DNA of 45,374 nt from JBCCJA01 sp039045975 (GTDB taxonomy: Bacteria > Planctomycetota > Planctomycetia > Planctomycetales > Planctomycetaceae): positions 1-45,374 of the forward strand of contig JBCCJA010000027.1 of assembly GCA_039045975.1 (NCBI GenBank), in the 5' to 3' direction. The number at the start of each line of letters is the position of its first letter. Position 1 is the first letter of the stretch. Made by a program: the position numbers and the translations under genes. Below, in pieces: positions 15,206-23,703 of this stretch. The notes under the pieces were generated by a model that saw only the letters and a list, made by a program, of their open reading frames with translations, was not told the origin of the DNA and did no database searches.

Positions 15206-16063
15206 TCAATCGGCCGCGGGCCAGACGCCGTCGGGGAACTCTGCGATCGGCCGGAGTTTCACGTCGCGGTAGGAGACCTCCGCGCCCTCCGACTGGAGCT
15301 GGATCTTGCCGCGGGTCAGGGGGACGCGTTTGCCGTCGATCCGGGCGTGGGCGTCTTCGACGGCCATGACCGGCTCGCCCTCGACGACGTGCACCGCCTT
15401 GTCGCCGAGGACATAGACGTCGATCCGGGTCCATTCGCCGTGCGGCTTTTCGAGGTCGCGGCTGCGTTGCACCGCCGTGCCGGTCAGTTTTCCGTCATTC
15501 ACGAAACCGGAGTCGGCCGCGTAAGTCGGACGCTTCGCCTGCCCTTTAAAAAATCCGCGGACCCGTGACGAGGTCCCGCCGAGTTGGAACAGGTCGCCGA
15601 AGTCGCGTTCCTGGACTTGGCATTCGAGGCATTGCATCCACACGTTCCAGAACTTCCCGTGCGGGCCGACGCAGTGATAGAGGATGCCGCTGTCGCGGCG
15701 GACGTTAAGCCGGGGGGCGTATTTCTTTTCGCCCCACTGCACCTCACACGTGAGGTGATAGTCCTCGAACTCCTCCAGCGTTGTCAGCCCGGCGTAGATT
15801 TCGCCCGAGACGCGGAGGACCGGTTCGCCGTCGACGTCTTCCACGGCGAACACGCCGAGCCGGTCGCCGAGCCCCAGCGGCTTCCCTTGTTTCCCGTCTT
15901 CACTTTTACCGTCCCACTCGATCGGCAGCGACGTGTGTGGCACGCCGAGCCAGACTTCCCACTGCGACAAGTCTTGATCTAAAAGTGGTCGCCAATCGTT
16001 CGCCACGGCGGGAGACACAAGGCAGGTAAGACAGAGCACTGCCGTGAGGCGACGGATCGTCAT
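15206..16063 (-). CDS. Exported DUF1080 (3-keto-disaccharide hydrolase-like) protein
   Basis: This 285-residue protein has a signal peptide (about residues 1-22, ending VAN). It is one jelly-roll domain of the DUF1080 type: DWRPLLDQDLSQWEVW at the start, RVSGEIYAGLTTLEEFEDYHLTCEVQW, NSGILYH-like DSGILYHCVGPHGKFW, and GEPVMAVEDAH with a final GKIQLQSEGAEVSYRDVKLRPI. The family includes 3-keto-glucoside hydrolases and is abundant in Planctomycetota, where it takes part in glycan degradation. I chose the ATG at 16061-16063, with AGGTGA 5 bases upstream; a GTG 9 bases earlier is less likely. A sulfatase lies directly upstream on the same strand, fitting breakdown of sulfated polysaccharides. Confidence 0.88.
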   Translation of the reverse strand: MTIRRLTAVLCLTCLVSPAVANDWRPLLDQDLSQWEVWLGVPHTSLPIEWDGKSEDGKQGKPLGLGDRLGVFAVEDVDGEPVLRVSGEIYAGLTTLEEFEDYHLTCEVQWGEKKYAPRLNVRRDSGILYHCVGPHGKFWNVWMQCLECQVQERDFGDLFQLGGTSSRVRGFFKGQAKRPTYAADSGFVNDGKLTGTAVQRSRDLEKPHGEWTRIDVYVLGDKAVHVVEGEPVMAVEDAHARIDGKRVPLTRGKIQLQSEGAEVSYRDVKLRPIAEFPDGVWPAAD

Positions 16064-16100
16064 TGAAATCACCTATTTAATAAATTTATTAAGACGCGAT

Positions 16101-16122
16101 CGCCGTGGCCGAAATCACGGCG
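16101..16122. other. Short hairpin between sulfatase and DUF1080 genes
   Basis: CGCCGTG (16101-16107) pairs perfectly with CACGGCG (16116-16122) over an 8-base loop. On the minus strand it follows the sulfatase stop by about 37 bases and precedes an AT-rich stretch (16075-16093). It is not followed by a clean T run, so termination is only possible. Confidence 0.3.
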
Positions 16123-16158
16123 AGTGAAAAACTAGAAGATGCGGTGCGAGACCACGGC

Positions 16159-17562
16159 CTACTGCGCGTCTTCGGCGAGAAGCTGCTTGCGGGCCGCGAG
16201 GCGGGCACGCAGCTCCGCGGCCTTCTCGGGGTACTGTTCGATCAGGTTGTTCTTCTCGCCGACGTCTTCGGCGAGGTTAAAGAGCTGTTCGACGACCCGG
16301 TTTGCTTTCTTGCCGCCGATCTTCTTCCGCTGGCTCGGCGCGATCGGGCCGCGGCGATACTTCCAATCGCCGACGCGGATCGCCTGGTCGCGGGCGTAGA
16401 CGAAGTCTTCGTAGCGGGACTCGGCGTCGGACTGCCCCAGCAGAATGCCACGTACGTCGAACCCGTCGAGCGGCCGCTCCCGCGGGACTTCGACGCCGGC
16501 GAACCCCGCGGCGGTCGGGAACAGGTCGAGCGCGGTAACGAGCTGCTCGCACGTCGACCCGGCCGGCACGTGGCCCGGCCACCAAGCGATGCACGGCACG
16601 CGTTGTCCGCCCTCGTAGGAACTCGCTTTGCCTTCGCGGAGCGGCCCGGCCGAGCCGGCGCGGTCGCCCATGATCAGCCACGGTCCGTTGTCGGTCGTGA
16701 AGATCACGAGGGTGTTCTCGGCGATTCCGGCCGACCGTAGGGCGTCCAGCACGCACCCGACGGACCAGTCGATCTCCTCGATGACGTCGCCGTACAGGCC
16801 GCGTTCGGTGCGGCCGGCGAACTCGGGCGACGCCGCGAGCGGGATGTGCGGCATCGTGTGGGCGAGGTACAGGAAGAAGGGCCCGTCGGCGTGTTCCTCG
16901 ATGAACCCGACGGCCTCTTCGGTGTACCGCTTCGTGAGCGTCGTCTGGTCGACCGGCCATTCGATCGTTTCCTCGCCGCGGAGCAGCGGCGGGCCGGTCT
17001 TTTTGTTCCGAGGTTTGATCTCGTCCCCGACGGTCGTGAGGTAATCCTCCCGCGTAAGGCCTTCGCGGAAAACGACATCTTCGGCGAGTGCGATCTCGCC
17101 GTCGACGCCCATGTCGTTGCTGTAGGGGACGCCGTAGTAGGAATCGAAGCCCTGGCTGGTCGGCAGGTACTGCACGTCGTGGCCGAGGTGCCACTTGCCG
17201 ACGATGCCGGTCGCGTAGCCGGCCGTCTTGAGGAGTTCGGCGACGGTCAGTTCCTCGGGCGCGAGTCCGCCGTCGGTGAACGGGAAGAAGACGCCGTTGA
17301 TGCCGAGCCGTTGCGGGTACCGCCCCGTCAGCAAGGCCGCCCGCGAGGGGCTGCACACGAAGTGGGCGACGTGGAAGTCGGTGAACCGCATGCCCTCGGC
17401 CGCCATGCGGTCGAGGTGCGGCGTCTGGTAGCCCTCGGCCCCGTAGCAGCCGACGTCGCCGTAGCCCTGGTCGTCGGTGAAGACGACGACGATGTTCGGG
17501 CGGTCGGCGGCGACGGCCGTCGCCGTGAGGAACAGAACGACGGCGAGCGAGCGGAAGGGCAT
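16159..17562 (-). CDS. Exported sulfatase (formylglycine type)
   Basis: This is a 467-residue protein with a signal peptide (MPFRSLAVVLFLTATAVAA). The sulfatase fold begins with RPNIVVVFTDDQGYGDVGCYG (metal-binding Asp pair). HFVCSPSRAALLTGRY follows, with the C-x-P-S-R motif whose Cys is oxidised to formylglycine. GIVGKWHLGH and IFTTDNGPW complete the active-site set. C-terminal sequence has YARDQAIRVGDWKYRRG. It should hydrolyse sulfate esters of polysaccharides in the periplasm. The ATG at 17560-17562, with GGAG upstream, starts the signal peptide; 30 further in-frame residues upstream are not needed. No formylglycine-generating enzyme is adjacent, though EgtB at 42.8 kb shares that fold. 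Confidence 0.93.
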   Translation of the reverse strand: MPFRSLAVVLFLTATAVAADRPNIVVVFTDDQGYGDVGCYGAEGYQTPHLDRMAAEGMRFTDFHVAHFVCSPSRAALLTGRYPQRLGINGVFFPFTDGGLAPEELTVAELLKTAGYATGIVGKWHLGHDVQYLPTSQGFDSYYGVPYSNDMGVDGEIALAEDVVFREGLTREDYLTTVGDEIKPRNKKTGPPLLRGEETIEWPVDQTTLTKRYTEEAVGFIEEHADGPFFLYLAHTMPHIPLAASPEFAGRTERGLYGDVIEEIDWSVGCVLDALRSAGIAENTLVIFTTDNGPWLIMGDRAGSAGPLREGKASSYEGGQRVPCIAWWPGHVPAGSTCEQLVTALDLFPTAAGFAGVEVPRERPLDGFDVRGILLGQSDAESRYEDFVYARDQAIRVGDWKYRRGPIAPSQRKKIGGKKANRVVEQLFNLAEDVGEKNNLIEQYPEKAAELRARLAARKQLLAEDAQ

Positions 17563-17648
17563 CACGGACTCCGGGATAGATCGGGCGGGCCCGACGACGC
17601 TTGAACGCGTCAACGGGTACCGAAACGTCCCCGGCGACCCGAGGGTTT

Positions 17649-18719
17649 TCAACCGGAAAACGCGTCGACGACCAACTCGCCCATCCGGGTCGTGCCGACG
17701 GGATCGCCTTCGCCCATTAAGTCGCCCGTGCGGTGGCCGGCGGCGAGGACTTTTTCGACGGCGGCCTCTACGGCGTCGGCCTCGTCGGCCAGCTTCAGCG
17801 AATGTCGCAGCATCATCGCCGACGCGAGGATCATCGCGAGCGGGTTCGCCACGTCGCGGCCGGCGATGTCGGGGGCGGAGCCGTGGATCGGCTCGTACAG
17901 GCCGGGACCGGGCTCGCCCAACGAGGCCGACGGGAGCAGGCCGAGCGAGCCGGTCAGCATCGACGCCTCGTCGGTCAGGATGTCGCCGAACAGGTTCCCG
18001 GTGACGACGACGTCGAAGTCACGCGGCCGCGTCAGCAGGTGCATCGCCATCGCGTCGACGAGGACGACCTCGTACTTCACGTCGGGGAACTCGTCCGCCA
18101 TGACCTCGGCGGAGACGCGTCGCCACAGGCGGCTGACTTCGAGCACGTTCGCCTTGTCGACCATCGTGACCCGGTTGCGGCGGCCGCGGGCGGCTTCGGC
18201 GGCGAGGCGGACGATGCGTTCGATCTCCGACCGCTTGTAAAGCATCTCGCTGAAGGCGGCCTCTTCGCCGTCGACTTCGCGCTTGCCGTCGGGGCCGAAA
18301 TAGATCCCGCCGGTCAGTTCACGGAAGAACAGAATGTCGGTCCCGGTGACGATCTCGGCCTTGAGCGGCGAAGCACCGGCGAGTGACGCGCTCAGCTTGA
18401 TCGGCCGCAGGTTCGCGAACAGGCCGAGCGCCTTGCGGATCGCGAGCAGGCCCTGCTCCGGGCGGACGGTGGCGTTCGGGTCGTCCCACTGCGGGCCGCC
18501 GACGGCGCCGAGGAGGACCGCGTCGGCCGATTTGCACGCCTCGTGCGTCGCGTCGGGGAAGGGGTTCCCGGTCTCGTCGATCGCGATCCCGCCGAGCAGC
18601 TGCCGGTCGAACTCGAACGTGTGACCGAACTTCGACGCGACGACCGCGAGGAGCTTCTCGGCGACGGCGGTGACCTCGGGGCCGATCCCGTCGCCGGGCA
18701 GCAGGACGATCTTCGGCAT
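17649..18719 (-). CDS. leuB: 3-isopropylmalate dehydrogenase
   Basis: This 356-residue protein spans the whole family. It begins MPKIVLLPGDGIGPEV. The substrate-binding helix has GLFANLRPIKL, FFRELTGGIYFG is typical of LeuB, and the Lys-Ala-Asn segment (MVDKANVLEVSRLW) supplies the catalytic Lys. Later come VDAMAMHLLTRP, GNLFGDILTDEASMLTGSLG and EPIHGSAPDIAG. It oxidises and decarboxylates 3-isopropylmalate in leucine synthesis, with NAD as cofactor. The start at 18719 is set by the family N-terminus; a much longer in-frame extension upstream is low-complexity and not conserved. No other leu gene lies in the window. Confidence 0.95.
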   Translation of the reverse strand: MPKIVLLPGDGIGPEVTAVAEKLLAVVASKFGHTFEFDRQLLGGIAIDETGNPFPDATHEACKSADAVLLGAVGGPQWDDPNATVRPEQGLLAIRKALGLFANLRPIKLSASLAGASPLKAEIVTGTDILFFRELTGGIYFGPDGKREVDGEEAAFSEMLYKRSEIERIVRLAAEAARGRRNRVTMVDKANVLEVSRLWRRVSAEVMADEFPDVKYEVVLVDAMAMHLLTRPRDFDVVVTGNLFGDILTDEASMLTGSLGLLPSASLGEPGPGLYEPIHGSAPDIAGRDVANPLAMILASAMMLRHSLKLADEADAVEAAVEKVLAAGHRTGDLMGEGDPVGTTRMGELVVDAFSG

Positions 18720-18885
18720 CGGAAACTCTCGCAGCGCGGTGGGAGGACGACGTGACGCCGCAGTCATACCCGATCGCGCCGGCGGTGTTGAACGAGCCGG
18801 GTCGGTCCGGTCGTAACGGCCCGGCCCGGTTCTCCGCGCGCGAGGGGTGTTCCCGGCCGATGACGGACGATAGACCTTCCGTGCC

Positions 18886-19251
18886 GTGATCCGCCCGATG
18901 TTCCGTGCCCTCGCCGCCGCCGCCGGGCTGTGCCTGTTGCTGAACGGGATCGTCCTCGTCGGGATCGACCGCGTCACGCTCAGCGAAGTCGGCGGACGCA
19001 CGGTCGGCAGCATGCTCACCGAGTCATACGACCGGCCGACCGTAGGCGAGTACGGCGTCGCCGCACTGATAGACGCGACGACCGACTGGCTGCGGTCGCG
19101 CGTCGGCCCCGACCCGGCCGACGATTCACGGCTGTCGGTCGACCCGCCCGACTGGGTCGGCTACGCGGCCGTATCTGTCGGGTTCGTGACGCTGCTGTAC
19201 GCCGCGGCGATCCCCGGGCCGAAGAAGAAGCCGAGGTATGAGCGGTTCTGA
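18886..19251 (+). CDS. Small protein with two membrane helices
   Basis: This 121-residue protein has a hydrophobic N-terminal helix (about residues 6-26), a hydrophilic middle with Asp, Arg and Pro, and a second helix (WVGYAAVSVGFVTLLYAAAI) near residue 90-109. It ends with a basic tail (PGPKKKPRYERF), which would place both termini in the cytoplasm. The GTG at 18886 or the ATG at 18898 could start it. I recognise no family. It is divergent from leuB and converges with queF. Confidence 0.55.
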   Translation: MIRPMFRALAAAAGLCLLLNGIVLVGIDRVTLSEVGGRTVGSMLTESYDRPTVGEYGVAALIDATTDWLRSRVGPDPADDSRLSVDPPDWVGYAAVSVGFVTLLYAAAIPGPKKKPRYERF

Positions 19252-19295
19252 GCCGGGCCGGCCGGGCGGCTCGCCCGCACCTGCGATACATGCAA

Positions 19296-19646
19296 CTATG
19301 TCTCGGTCTCGATCGTGCAGACGCTGCGGATCCCGCCGCGTGGGCTCCAGTCGCTGACGAGTTTCAGCCATCGCGGCTTCGTCACCTCGACGAGGTCCTC
19401 GAAGATCAGGTTCGAGACGTCTTCGTAGTAGGCCCCGTGGTTGCGGTACCGCTGCAGGTACATCTTCAGTGACTTCAGCTCGAAACAGACCTCGGCCGGT
19501 CGGTAGACGATCGTGATCGTCCCGTAGTCGGGCTGGCCGGTCTTCGGGCAGACCGACGTGAACTCCGGGCAGACCGTCTCGAGCGTGTAGTCGCGCCCGG
19601 GGTGCGGGTTGGGGAACGTTTCGAGGGTGTCGCGGAACTCACTCAC
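19296..19646 (-). CDS. queF: NADPH-dependent 7-cyano-7-deazaguanine reductase
   Basis: This is a 116-residue protein of the short (single tunnelling-fold domain) QueF type. CPEFTSVCPKTGQPDYGTI carries the catalytic Cys and the following Asp. The QueF motif (FELKSLKMYLQRYRNHGAYYED) is intact. It reduces preQ0 to preQ1 in queuosine synthesis for tRNA. The start is the GTG at 19644-19646, which gives the usual SEFRDTLETFPNP N-terminus; the frame stays open far upstream without family similarity. No other que gene is adjacent. Confidence 0.92.
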   Translation of the reverse strand: MSEFRDTLETFPNPHPGRDYTLETVCPEFTSVCPKTGQPDYGTITIVYRPAEVCFELKSLKMYLQRYRNHGAYYEDVSNLIFEDLVEVTKPRWLKLVSDWSPRGGIRSVCTIETET

Positions 19647-19832
19647 GGCGGTCTTCGTCTCAGGGGATCGGTGTGCCGGCACTGTAGCCCGGCGCGAAAA
19701 CAGAGTCACCGGCCGGGCCGACGGCTCTTGAAGACTGGCCGCCGGCCGGGCAGGGCGACACACTTTCGGTGTTGATCCGGGACGCGTCGTCATGCGTTCG
19801 GTCGGCGGAACACAGCGAGCAGCGGGGCAGCC

Positions 19833-20795
19833 GTGGAAGCACTTTACGGAATCCTGTTCATCGTCGGCGGCGCGATCGTCGCGCTGATCGGCTTCATCTT
19901 CGTCGTGCTGTTCGGGCGGTACTTCAAACTGTGGCTGCGTGCCGTCGTGACGCGGGCGAAGGTCGGCCCATTCAGCCTCGTGACGATGTCGCTGCGGAAG
20001 GTGAACCCGCAGGTCATCGTCGATGCGAAGATCATGGCCGTGCAGTCGGGCCTGCCGGTCGTCTCGACCGGGGCTTTCGAAGCCCACTACCTGGCGGGCG
20101 GGAACATCCGGAACGTCGTGCGGGCCCTGATCGCCGCCCAGCGGGCCGACCTCGACTTGAACTGGGAGACCGCGACCGCGATCGACCTGGCCGGGCGGAA
20201 CGTGCTCGAGGCGGTGCAGACGTCGGTCGACCCGAAGGTGATCGACTGCCCCGACGCCCGCCGTCACGGCCGGAGCACGCTCGACGGCGTCGCGAAGGAC
20301 GGCATCCAACTGAAGGCACGGGCCCGCGTGACGGTGCGGACCAACCTGCGTCAGCTCGTCGGCGGGGCGACCGAGGAGACCGTCATCGCCCGCGTCGGCG
20401 AGGGCATCGTGTCGGCGATCGGCTCCTGCGAGTCGCATAAAGACGTGCTCGCGAACCCGAAGCTGATCGCCCAGACGGTGCTGAACAAGGGCCTGGATTC
20501 ACAGACGGCTTACGAGATCGTCTCGATCGACATCGCCGACATCGACGTCGGCGCGAACGTCGGGGCCCGCCTGCAGGCGGACCAGGCCGAGGCCGACATG
20601 CGGATCGCCAAGGCGAAGGCCGAAGAACGCCGCGCCCTGGCCGTCGCCGACGACCAGGAGATGAAAGCCCTCACGCAGGAGAACCAGGCGAAGGTCGTCC
20701 TCGCCGAGGCGGAGATCCCGAAGGCGATGGCGGACGCCTATCGCAGCGGCGGCCTGCGGGCCAAAGAGGTGGCCGGCAACGGACAGGCCGGCTGA
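19833..20795 (+). CDS. floA: Flotillin-like protein FloA
   Basis: This is a 320-residue protein. An N-terminal hydrophobic segment (about residues 4-27) anchors it in the membrane. The following domain has GRYFKLWLRAVVTRAKVGPFSLVTMSLRKVNPQVIV and GLPVVSTGAFEAHYLAGGNI, characteristic of the bacterial FloA (YqfA, PF12127) family. C-terminal residues about 245-310 form a charged Ala/Glu/Lys-rich coiled-coil region (QADQAEADMRIAKAKAEERR). It scaffolds functional membrane microdomains. Length matches the family (about 330). The start is GTG. The gene is alone; nfeD is not adjacent. Confidence 0.92.
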   Translation: MEALYGILFIVGGAIVALIGFIFVVLFGRYFKLWLRAVVTRAKVGPFSLVTMSLRKVNPQVIVDAKIMAVQSGLPVVSTGAFEAHYLAGGNIRNVVRALIAAQRADLDLNWETATAIDLAGRNVLEAVQTSVDPKVIDCPDARRHGRSTLDGVAKDGIQLKARARVTVRTNLRQLVGGATEETVIARVGEGIVSAIGSCESHKDVLANPKLIAQTVLNKGLDSQTAYEIVSIDIADIDVGANVGARLQADQAEADMRIAKAKAEERRALAVADDQEMKALTQENQAKVVLAEAEIPKAMADAYRSGGLRAKEVAGNGQAG

Positions 20796-20961
20796 GTTTG
20801 CCCCGCTTCCGTGACCGGCGCGTCCGTCCGGCCACGGCCGCGGAATCTGATTTTCGACGGGGAAATCGTTGAGGCCGCCCGGCCTGCCCGGTACTGTCGC
20901 GATCGGTCAGGCTGTGGGTCGTACGATTCCGTTCAAAAATTTTGAAGGATCGACCCGAAAT

Positions 20962-21168
20962 ATGTCGCCCCAACTCACGGTCGGACTGACGGCCGAGCAA
21001 CGCGAAATCCTCCTCACCGGCCTCCGCTACGTGCGTAGTTCCATCTCGCTGGAGATGTCGCCGCCGAGCCCCGAGGTCGAATCGCGTCGCCGCGAGAAGG
21101 TCAAGTCGGTCGAAGACCTTGTTGATCAGCTCGCCGCGGCCGAGGCCGTCGCACCGGCCGGCGTGTAA
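20962..21168 (+). CDS. Small conserved-looking protein of 68 residues
   Basis: The segment beginning MSPQLTVGLTAEQREILLTGLRYVRSSISLEM is predicted to be helical, followed by a Pro-rich turn and a second helix (SRRREKVKSVEDLVDQLAAAEAV). It ends 27 bases before the thiolase gene. I recognise no family. An in-frame GTG-like extension to 20869 would add 31 residues and looks non-coding. The helix-turn-helix layout would suit a small protein-binding adaptor, but this is a guess. Confidence 0.5.
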   Translation: MSPQLTVGLTAEQREILLTGLRYVRSSISLEMSPPSPEVESRRREKVKSVEDLVDQLAAAEAVAPAGV

Positions 21169-21195
21169 ACAGCCGACCGAGACTCCGGCGGGCCG

Positions 21196-22239
21196 ATGCG
21201 TTACCGACACGTCCGCGTCGCCGCCGTCGTCCACGAACTGCCGCCCGAAATCGTCTCGACCGACGACATCGAGCGTCGCCTGTCACCGCTCTACGAGCGG
21301 CTCGGCCTGCCCGCGGGCAGACTCGAGCTGATGACCGGCATCCGCGAGCGTCGCTTCTTTCCGCCCGGCACGAGGCCGGGCGTGGTGAGCGGTCGCGTCG
21401 CCGCCGCAGCCGTCGAGGCGTCGGGCATCGCCCGGGACCGCTTCGGCATGCTCCTGCACGGCTCGGTATGCCGCGACCAGATGGAGCCGGCCACCGCATG
21501 TGCCGTACACGCCGCCGCGGGCCTGCCGCGTACCGCCGCCGCGATCGACGTCAGTAATGCCTGCCTCGGCCTGCTCAACGGCGTCTTGATCGCCGCCGAC
21601 CGGATCGAGCTCGGCCAGATCGACGCCGCCGTCGTCGTCGGGACCGAGACGGGCCGCGGGCTCGTCGAGGGCACGATCGACGCCCTGCTCCGCGACCCCG
21701 ACGTGACGCGGAAGTCGATCAAGAACGACATCGCGTCGCTGACGATCGGCTCGGGCTCGGCCGCGATCGTCGTCTGTCGCGACGACCTCGCGGCCGACAA
21801 GCCGGCCCTGCTCGGCGGGGCGATGCGGGCCGACACCTCGCACGCCGACCTGTGCGCCGGCGGGACCGAAGCGACGACCGACGGCCGCCCCCGGATGGCG
21901 ACCGACTCCGAAGCGCTCCTGCACGCCGGCGTCGGCCTCGCCGCGGCGACGTTCGACGCGTTCCTGACCGAAGTCGGCTGGTCCGTCCCCGACATCGACC
22001 GCGTCGTCACGCACCAGGTCGGCAAGGCTCACCGCTCCCTGCTGCTCGACAAGCTCGGACTGCCGGGTGACCGGGATACGGCGACTGTCGAATTCCTCGG
22101 CAACACGGGTGCGGTCGCGTTGCCGACGGCGTGGTCGCTCGACACCGAGAACGGGGCGATCGGCGATGACGACCGGATCGCACTCTTGGGAATCGGAAGC
22201 GGATTGAGTTGCGTGATGTTGGGGATAGGGCCGGCGTAG
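21196..22239 (+). CDS. KAS III-family thiolase, OleA-like
   Basis: This 347-residue protein has the FabH/OleA fold. The catalytic Cys lies in AIDVSNACLGLLNGVLIAAD near residue 118, with His in RVVTHQVGKAHRSLL and Asn in VEFLGNTGAVALPTAW. The NACLG form around the Cys and the SVCRDQMEPATA segment before it resemble OleA (head-to-head fatty acyl-CoA condensation) more than FabH, which usually has AACAGF. The N-terminus (MTGIRERRFF near residue 48) also fits. It could thus make a beta-keto acid for long-chain hydrocarbons; FabH function is the alternative. No oleB, C or D gene is in the window. Confidence 0.75.
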   Translation: MRYRHVRVAAVVHELPPEIVSTDDIERRLSPLYERLGLPAGRLELMTGIRERRFFPPGTRPGVVSGRVAAAAVEASGIARDRFGMLLHGSVCRDQMEPATACAVHAAAGLPRTAAAIDVSNACLGLLNGVLIAADRIELGQIDAAVVVGTETGRGLVEGTIDALLRDPDVTRKSIKNDIASLTIGSGSAAIVVCRDDLAADKPALLGGAMRADTSHADLCAGGTEATTDGRPRMATDSEALLHAGVGLAAATFDAFLTEVGWSVPDIDRVVTHQVGKAHRSLLLDKLGLPGDRDTATVEFLGNTGAVALPTAWSLDTENGAIGDDDRIALLGIGSGLSCVMLGIGPA

Positions 22240-22261
22240 ACAATCGAAGAACAGAACGCTG

Positions 22262-22639
22262 GTGAACAACGAAAATCTGCACCCCTCGGATTGTATGTCG
22301 AACAAAGGCCGGTTCGCCGCCGAGTGTGTGATCGGAACATTATTAACGACGCCTCTGATTATTCTCGGGTTCCTCCGAGACGGTGTCGACAGAAATCATA
22401 AAATCAATGGCGGGGATGTAATTTTCGGGTCGGCAGCTTGCTTGCTGATATTTTTGTGCGGAGTCATTCTCCTTCGACTCCAGGATTATGTAAAAGTTAA
22501 ACGGCAAGCCGGTGCTCCTGTGAACGCCGCGATACGCGTCCTCTTCGGAGGCGGCATCATTTCGGCGATCTGTTGGAGCTTTGTTGGATTCATCGCGATG
22601 TCGATTCTGGGTCTTGTTTGGGCGTTAAAGGATATTTGA
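22262..22639 (+). CDS. Small membrane protein, lower GC
   Basis: This protein of 125 residues (114 if the ATG at 22295 is used) has three hydrophobic segments (about 24-41, 54-71 and 92-120) linked by short charged loops, including DGVDRNHKINGG. No family recognised. The base composition is clearly more AT-rich than the flanking thiolase and miaA genes, which suggests a different origin. The start is uncertain: GTG at 22262 lies 23 bases after the thiolase stop. Confidence 0.55.
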   Translation: MNNENLHPSDCMSNKGRFAAECVIGTLLTTPLIILGFLRDGVDRNHKINGGDVIFGSAACLLIFLCGVILLRLQDYVKVKRQAGAPVNAAIRVLFGGGIISAICWSFVGFIAMSILGLVWALKDI

Positions 22640-22731
22640 AGCTAACGCGAAGAACGAGATGTTTGAATCAAGTCGAGTTTAGCACGTCTGAGTATTTTTT
22701 ACGGGATGTGGAATCGATATGGCTTCTCGAA

Positions 22732-23703
22732 ATGAAACTCTCGGCTGACCTGCTCCGCCGCTGCGTCGTCCTCGCCGGGCCGACGGCGGGCGGAAAGACC
22801 GAAGTCGCGTTCGCCGTCGTCGATGAACTCGCCGCGCGAGGCTTCGCCGTCGAGATCGTCGCGCTCGATTCGATGACGCTGTACCGCGGTATGGACGTCG
22901 GCACGGCGAAGCCGACCGCCGGGGAGCGGGCCCGTTGCCCGCATCACCTGTTCGACGTCCTCTGGCCAGACGAGGAGTTCAGCGTCGCCGAATATCTGGC
23001 CGCCGCCGAGACGGCCGTCCGGGACATCGTCGCCCGGGATGCTCTGCCGCTGTTCGTCGGCGGGACGGGGCTCTATCTGCGGTCGCTCCTCCGCGGCGTC
23101 TTCGAGGGCCCGCCGGCCGACGAGCCGTTGCGGGCCGAACTCGAAGCGGTCGCGGCGGCCGACGGCGTCGAGGCTTTGCACACTCGACTCCGCGCGATCG
23201 ACCCCCCGACCGCCGAACGGCTGCACCCGAACGACACCCGCCGCGTGATCCGCGCGATCGAGGTCTTCGAGGCGACCGGTCGCCCGCTGTCGAGCCAACA
23301 CGACGAAGGCCCGCGGCCGACCGCCGACCGGCCCCGCGGCGTCTTCTGGCTCGACCGGCCCCGCGACGAATTGCACCGCCGCATCGACGCGCGGGTCGAG
23401 ACGATGCTGGCCGCCGGGCTGGTCGACGAGGTCCGCGGCCTGCTCGCGTCGGACCGCCCGCCGGGGAAAACGGCCCGACAGGCGCTCGGCTACAAGGAGG
23501 TCATCGCACACCTCGCAGGCGAGTGCTCCCTCGCGGAGGCGACGGCGATGCTCAAGGCCCGCACCCGTCAGTTCGCGAAGCGGCAGGTCACTTGGTTCCG
23601 CAATATGGAAGAGGCCGCAGCGGTGCAGCCCGGCGACGACCTCGCGGGCGAGATCGCCCGACGTGTGACTTCCGCCGTCAGTCAATCGGATGCGGGTCTT
23701 TGA
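22732..23703 (+). CDS. miaA: tRNA dimethylallyltransferase
   Basis: This 323-residue protein has the P-loop VVLAGPTAGGKTEVAFAVVDEL, the DSMTLYRGMDVGTAKPT segment with the tRNA-binding Asp/Ser, HHLFDVLWPDEEFSVAEY, PLFVGGTGLYLRSLLRGVFEGP, the RVIRAIEVFEATGRPLS segment and QALGYKEV plus RQFAKRQVTWFRN at the end. It transfers a dimethylallyl group to A37 of tRNAs reading UNN codons. The ATG at 22732 matches the family start, with no strong Shine-Dalgarno sequence. The 3' end overlaps the esterase gene on the other strand by 26 bases. Confidence 0.94.
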   Translation: MKLSADLLRRCVVLAGPTAGGKTEVAFAVVDELAARGFAVEIVALDSMTLYRGMDVGTAKPTAGERARCPHHLFDVLWPDEEFSVAEYLAAAETAVRDIVARDALPLFVGGTGLYLRSLLRGVFEGPPADEPLRAELEAVAAADGVEALHTRLRAIDPPTAERLHPNDTRRVIRAIEVFEATGRPLSSQHDEGPRPTADRPRGVFWLDRPRDELHRRIDARVETMLAAGLVDEVRGLLASDRPPGKTARQALGYKEVIAHLAGECSLAEATAMLKARTRQFAKRQVTWFRNMEEAAAVQPGDDLAGEIARRVTSAVSQSDAGL

